Of a DNA stretch of 64,000 nt, positions 60,024 to 64,000 are shown in pieces; position 1 is the first letter of the stretch, and each line of letters begins with the position of its first letter. Below the pieces are notes generated by a model. The model made no database searches, had not been told where the DNA came from, and saw only the letters and a program-made list of their open reading frames with translations. The position numbers and the translations under genes were made by a program. The stretch is from positions 12,934 through 76,933 of the forward strand of contig CALEJT010000023.1 of the NCBI GenBank assembly GCA_937898685.1, given 5' to 3'. Origin of the DNA: an uncultured Gammaproteobacteria bacterium (GTDB taxonomy: Bacteria > Pseudomonadota > Gammaproteobacteria > Pseudomonadales > Pseudohongiellaceae).

Positions 60024-62306
60024 TCACGGAAGGACATTGCGGTATTGCTCCTGCAGGAATTGTTCGATGTCGCGCGCCGCGCGCAGGCTTTGCAGCAGTG
60101 CGGGAATGTCGTCGGTGAGATTCAGATTGAGGTTGATGGGCTGATCGCTGCCGAGGTCGGGATTGTGTCCCTGCAACTGCATGCCGAGCTGCAGTTCTCC
60201 GTCGACGGTGTAGTCGATGGTGCTGGTGAGCGTGTGGTACTGGAAATTGCTCAGCACCTGGTTGACGAGATCCAGCTGCGCGTTACCGGCTGCGGCAGCC
60301 GCGCCGCCATCGAAGTAACGCAACGTGCCGCCCGGTGCATCGGCGCGCAGTGAACCGCCCGCCACCACCACACCGGCCGTGCCTATCGTCACGGGAATCT
60401 CACCACTGAGTTTGCCCGTGGCCTGCACGCCCTTGTACTCGATCTGCTCCAACATCTGCGCCAGGTCGAGGCCCGTGAAGTAAAGCGTCATGCTGTTGCC
60501 TGCGGCATTGGGGTCGTAACGCAGATCCTTGCCGCTCAGCGTGCCGCCCACCACTTCCGCGGAAAACGAAGGCACCACGATGGCCTGAGTGGAACGCTCG
60601 ATCTCGATCTCGAGTTGCACGTTGGTGATGGGTACACCGACGTCGATGTCGGCCAACTGCAAAGACATCGGCGCCGTAGTGACGGTCAATGTGTCGCCCA
60701 TGCTCACTTCCGCTTCCACCACGCCGCTGAGGCCACTGAAGAAATAGGCCTCATAGAAACCGCCGAGCTGCTGCAGATCCGCCTTCACCTTGGCGTTGAG
60801 CGGCGCGTCTGCGCGCCAGAGTACCTCGAGCTCCAGAGCTTCCACCTTGCCGGCGAGCACGTCGGCCGGATAGGACCAGTTGCTCACCCAGTTCGACAGG
60901 CCGCGCCCTTCTTCGTTGAACTCCAATTCAGGCAGCGTGAGTTTTGCTTCCAAGGTCTGGTTTTCGAAACCGTAGCTGCCGCTGGCAGTAGGCGCGAGTG
61001 GTGCGGGTGTACCACGCAGCGTGAGGGGTGTGCTGAAGCTCAGGCCTGAGTCGGTGAGCGTCACGGTGGCATCGATGTCGAAGGGCGGCACGTCGGGCGG
61101 TAGACCGCGCAGCACGAGGTCCTGGCTTTTCACGCGGTAGGTGCCGACACCGCCGCGCGCGCTGGGCAGGACGAAGTCGAGCGCGCCGTTGGCACCGTAG
61201 TCGCCGTAGACGACATCGCCGTGGAAGTCGCCACTGCAGGGAGCGTCGACGTCGAGCAGACATTCACCGAGCTGCAGGGTGCCTTTCACCGCTATCGCGT
61301 CTTCCTGATAGGAGCTGCGTACTTCGAGTGGCACTACTGCGTTACTGATGCCCATGCCGGCGCCGGTGGTGAAGGTGAGGTTGAGGGCATTGGGGAATCG
61401 AACGGTGGCACTGCCGAGGTTCTCGACGAAGCCGGTGGGCAGGGCGAAGGTGGAGCCGGCGTCGAGTCCCACCACGAAGCTGCGCGCCGTGGTGTTGGAC
61501 AAGGTGCCATGCAGGTCGTCGGCGATGCGACCGTTGAGGGTCCAGTTGAGATCGGCGCTTTGCAGCGGTGCCTGGAAGGCCAGCAGGTCGAGTGTGGTGG
61601 AAGCCTGGAATTCACCCAGGAGCGCAGCGAGATCTTCGAACACCAGACGGCCACGGCCGTCGAGCAGGTAGTCCTCGTCCTGAGGCTGCAGCGTAACGAG
61701 CAGTTCTCCCAATTCGGCCTGCGCGCGCGTAAGGGCGGCCTGGAGTTGCGCCGTCGCGTTTTCATCGGCTTGCGTGAATTCGGCCAGAAGATGCAGCGCA
61801 CCACTTGCGACATCGAGGTGCACCTGTCCCGGCGCACTCTGCAGCTCCACTCTGAGCGGTTCATGCCATTGCGGCACGACGAGTTCATCGATGTTCAATG
61901 CCGACAGTGGCAGCGCGCGCAGCAGGTCGAGCACTTCGCTCAAACGCAGCTCGGAGCTTGCTTCACTTTCTTCAGGCGCTGCTTCCGCCGGTCCGAGATG
62001 CAATGCGCCGACATCCAGACTTTGCAAAGCCGGCATCACGCGGAACGAAGGTAGGAAGAAACGCAGATCGATCTCCGAAACGTCGAGCCGTTGGCCGGAT
62101 GGCAGGATCAACGCCAGTTGCGCCAACTGCACGCGTTCACGCTCGAACCGCAAACCTTCGACGGCTATGAGACTGATCTCCGACGCCGCCAGCGCGCGAT
62201 TGACGCCAAAGCGGATGAGCGGTTCGCGGAACCAATAGGCGCCACCTGCCACGAGCAGCAGAACGGCGCAAAGGACCACCAGGGAAAGAAGGAATTTCTT
62301 GACCAT
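60024..62306 (-). CDS. ydbH: YdbH-like intermembrane phospholipid transport protein
   Basis: A 760-residue AsmA-like protein with one N-terminal membrane helix (FLLSLVVLCAVLLLVAGGAYWF) and a long beta-rich periplasmic body forming a lipid groove. The conserved C-terminal region includes GGTLRYFDGGAAAAAGNAQLDLVNQVLSNF. It works with YnbE and YdbL, encoded next, to move phospholipids to the outer membrane, in parallel with TamB and YhdP in E. coli. Confidence 0.88.
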   Translation of the reverse strand: MVKKFLLSLVVLCAVLLLVAGGAYWFREPLIRFGVNRALAASEISLIAVEGLRFERERVQLAQLALILPSGQRLDVSEIDLRFFLPSFRVMPALQSLDVGALHLGPAEAAPEESEASSELRLSEVLDLLRALPLSALNIDELVVPQWHEPLRVELQSAPGQVHLDVASGALHLLAEFTQADENATAQLQAALTRAQAELGELLVTLQPQDEDYLLDGRGRLVFEDLAALLGEFQASTTLDLLAFQAPLQSADLNWTLNGRIADDLHGTLSNTTARSFVVGLDAGSTFALPTGFVENLGSATVRFPNALNLTFTTGAGMGISNAVVPLEVRSSYQEDAIAVKGTLQLGECLLDVDAPCSGDFHGDVVYGDYGANGALDFVLPSARGGVGTYRVKSQDLVLRGLPPDVPPFDIDATVTLTDSGLSFSTPLTLRGTPAPLAPTASGSYGFENQTLEAKLTLPELEFNEEGRGLSNWVSNWSYPADVLAGKVEALELEVLWRADAPLNAKVKADLQQLGGFYEAYFFSGLSGVVEAEVSMGDTLTVTTAPMSLQLADIDVGVPITNVQLEIEIERSTQAIVVPSFSAEVVGGTLSGKDLRYDPNAAGNSMTLYFTGLDLAQMLEQIEYKGVQATGKLSGEIPVTIGTAGVVVAGGSLRADAPGGTLRYFDGGAAAAAGNAQLDLVNQVLSNFQYHTLTSTIDYTVDGELQLGMQLQGHNPDLGSDQPINLNLNLTDDIPALLQSLRAARDIEQFLQEQYRNVLP

Positions 62307-62332
62307 GCCCTATGGTGGCATGAAGGGCGGGA

Positions 62333-62364
62333 TGGGAGCCATCGACAGTCTGTGACGGCTCCCA
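62333..62364 (-). terminator. Possible weak terminator after yqhA
   Basis: TGGGAGCC/GGCTCCCA, an 8-bp stem with a 16-base loop just after the yqhA stop on the minus strand. No clear U-tract. Confidence 0.35.
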
Positions 62365-62377
62365 CAGTCGGGAATGC

Positions 62378-62866
62378 TCAGTGCTTGGTGAACTTGTCGA
62401 GCATGCCCATGATGAAGGCGGACGCAACGAAGGTCAGGTGCAGGATGACGTACCACATCAGGTAGTCCGGCTCGACGTTGCGGATGTTCATGAAGACGCG
62501 CAGGAGATGGATCGAGGAGATGGCGACGATGCTCGCGGCCACTTTCAGTTTGAGCGACGACGAATCCATCTTGCCGAGCCAGCTCAGTTTTTCGCGATCT
62601 TCCGAGGAGTCGAGTTCCGATACGAAGTTCTCGTAGCCGCTCAACATCACCATCACCAACAGACCGCCGACCAGGGAGATGTCGATCAGCGACAGCACGA
62701 TCAACACCACGTCGGCTTCGGAGGCGGTGAAGATGGTGTGGAACAGATGCCACACCTCGCGGAAGAAGGTGATGATCAGCGCGATGAGTGCCAGCGTGAG
62801 ACCGAGATAGACCGGTGCGAGCAACCAGCGGGCGCGCACCATCATCGTTTCAATGAGACGTTCCAT
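62378..62866 (-). CDS. yqhA: YqhA family (UPF0114) membrane protein
   Basis: A 162-residue inner-membrane protein with four helices. The N-terminus MERLIETMMVRARWLLAPVYLGL and LIDISLVGGLLVMVMLSGYENFVS are the TIGR00645 signature. Function is unknown. Confidence 0.9.
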   Translation of the reverse strand: MERLIETMMVRARWLLAPVYLGLTLALIALIITFFREVWHLFHTIFTASEADVVLIVLSLIDISLVGGLLVMVMLSGYENFVSELDSSEDREKLSWLGKMDSSSLKLKVAASIVAISSIHLLRVFMNIRNVEPDYLMWYVILHLTFVASAFIMGMLDKFTKH

Positions 62867-62930
62867 ACAAACTCCGGAGAAAAAACCGCGCCAGTATACT
62901 GGAAAGCCTTTGGCGCCAAGAATGCGGCGT

Positions 62931-64000
62931 CTAGGCGCGCAGGGCGCGATCGCGATAGGTCGCCGACTGCATTTCCGTCAAGCGGCTGACGGTGCGTTGA
63001 AACTCGAAGGCCAGACGTCCGCCGGCATAGAGTTCTTCCAGCGGCACGATGCTCTCGATGTGCAACTTCATGCCCTGGTCGTAAAGTTCGTCGATCAGGC
63101 TGATGAAACGCCGCTGTGCATTCTCGCTGTTGGAGTACTGCGGACGCGGTGCGCCGACCAACGCGTCTTCCGTCCCGACCGTCGGCACGTTCTGACGCGC
63201 CGCCTGTCCGAACTGTGGCACTTCGCTCAACAGGAAATGTTTGAAGCGTTTGCCGAGCACGATGTAGTCCTTGGCAGAACGCGGCTTCTCGCACAGCTCG
63301 GCGAAGGTGAACCACACCAGTTGGTCGTGATGACGCACCGGTTGCAGTGAATGCCCATGCACTTCGAGCGGATTCGTGTCGTAGGTGCTGCTGCCGTGCA
63401 GCGTTTCGTTCAAGGTGTCGAACAGCTCACCGAAGTCCACTTCGCCGGCAACGAACCAGGTGCGATGCACGCCTTCCTGCAAACGGCGATAGTCCTGCTC
63501 GCTCTGCAGATGCAGCTCTTCGGTGTTGGCTTTGATCACACCGATGGCGGGATCGAAGATGGTCGGTTGCAGCGTGTCCTTGTACAGCTTGTCCGGCGCG
63601 AAGTTGGAGGTGATCAGCATCACCACGCCTTCGGCAAACAGACTTTCGAAAAGACGATAGACGATCATCGCGTCGCCGAGGTCGGTGATGTAGAGCTCGT
63701 CGAGGCAGATCACCTTGTATGTGGAAGCGAGTCGTTTCGCGACGAGGCTCAAAGGTTCGGGTTGTCCGGTGATTGCGTGCAATTCGCGATGCACTTCAGC
63801 CATGAAGTGTTGATAGTGCTGGCGCGTTTTTCCGATCGACGATGGGAGTGATTCAAAGAAGAGGTCGACCAGAAAGCTCTTGCCGATGCCCACCGGTCCC
63901 CACAGGTAGAGTCCCTGGATGTGCTTGTCGCGCGTGAACCAACGTTTTTTCAGCAAACGCTTCTGCAAGCCGTCCAGCCGTGTCACGGCTTGGGCCTGCA
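62931..64000 (-). CDS. zapE: Cell division ATPase ZapE (5' end outside the window)
   Basis: AFG1-like AAA+ ATPase that acts at the Z-ring in late division. At least 356 residues lie in the window; the frame is open through base 64000 (upstream codons Gln-Ala-Gln-Ala), so the start lies beyond it. The GTG at 63986 is internal, since E. coli ZapE has about 50 more N-terminal residues. Walker A GPVGIGKS, Walker B VICLDELYITD and the C-terminal FEFQRTVSRLTEMQS are present. Confidence 0.93.
   Translation of the reverse strand, partial: QAQAVTRLDGLQKRLLKKRWFTRDKHIQGLYLWGPVGIGKSFLVDLFFESLPSSIGKTRQHYQHFMAEVHRELHAITGQPEPLSLVAKRLASTYKVICLDELYITDLGDAMIVYRLFESLFAEGVVMLITSNFAPDKLYKDTLQPTIFDPAIGVIKANTEELHLQSEQDYRRLQEGVHRTWFVAGEVDFGELFDTLNETLHGSSTYDTNPLEVHGHSLQPVRHHDQLVWFTFAELCEKPRSAKDYIVLGKRFKHFLLSEVPQFGQAARQNVPTVGTEDALVGAPRPQYSNSENAQRRFISLIDELYDQGMKLHIESIVPLEELYAGGRLAFEFQRTVSRLTEMQSATYRDRALRA

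Overview
The window is about 64 kb of GC-rich bacterial chromosome, almost completely filled with genes. Its content points to a gammaproteobacterium: Rep helicase, ComM, UbiK and GlnK close together; the conserved block rppH-ptsP-lgt-thyA-folA; GTP cyclohydrolase II; PqiABC; and the YdbH-YnbE-YdbL set. The genus cannot be fixed from sequence reading alone. PQQ synthesis, a RegB/RegA redox two-component pair and multi-haem-type DUF1592 proteins suggest an aerobic, respiratory, free-living organism. A sigma-28-like promoter in front of a FlgN-like gene suggests it is flagellated. No IS element, prophage, CRISPR array, rRNA or tRNA was seen.

Layout. 1-4.9 kb: tail of a cytochrome c5 gene, rep, a FlgN-like chaperone gene and comM. 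5.1-10 kb: an exported trio of a DUF1592-type c-haem protein, a DUF1552 Tat protein and an ankyrin-repeat protein. 10-16 kb: a GbsR-type regulator with an epimerase and a perfect palindromic operator, an unknown exported protein, ubiK, glnK, rsmE, ribA and a UbiH/VisC-type hydroxylase. 16-19 kb: a Fur-box-preceded iron(III) ABC binding protein and fused permease, with no ATPase gene beside them. 19-27.7 kb: one long co-directional run, rppH-ptsP-lgt-thyA-folA-hydrolase-NERD helicase-cupin. 27.7-29.5 kb: small genes (tautomerase, GFA, DUF202, unknown). 29.5-32.7 kb: a leftward run mazG-like, rlmJ, regB, regA, joined by ATGA overlaps.

32.8-36.8 kb is the most unusual part. Four tightly packed genes encode two periplasmic proteins whose predicted mature N-terminus is His, a DUF4266 lipoprotein ending in a Cys-x-Cys tail, and an 868-residue DUF3570-like outer-membrane protein with His-rich and Met-rich stretches. 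I read this as a candidate metal (perhaps copper) handling module. An ApbE-type flavin transferase that I associate with such clusters lies 5 kb away at 41.5-42.5 kb. The gap contains a visibly more AT-rich lipoprotein/LuxR pair (36.8-39.2 kb, probably acquired), a MATE exporter and a cyclase with a probable PilZ-type C-terminus.

42.6-46.6 kb holds a lipid-transport operon, split pqiA-pqiA-pqiB-pqiC, followed by yaiI. 46.7-52.9 kb contains GST, GNAT, tag, an SNase-like nuclease, a mono-haem unknown and an alkaline phosphatase; a diverged tandem duplication lies between GNAT and tag. 52.9-56.2 kb is pqqABCDE with a terminator-like hairpin after pqqA. It is divergent from a NarL-type two-component system across a Fur-box-like palindrome. 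58.6-64 kb contains an unknown exported protein, ydbH-ynbE-ydbL, yqhA and a zapE gene that runs off the right edge.
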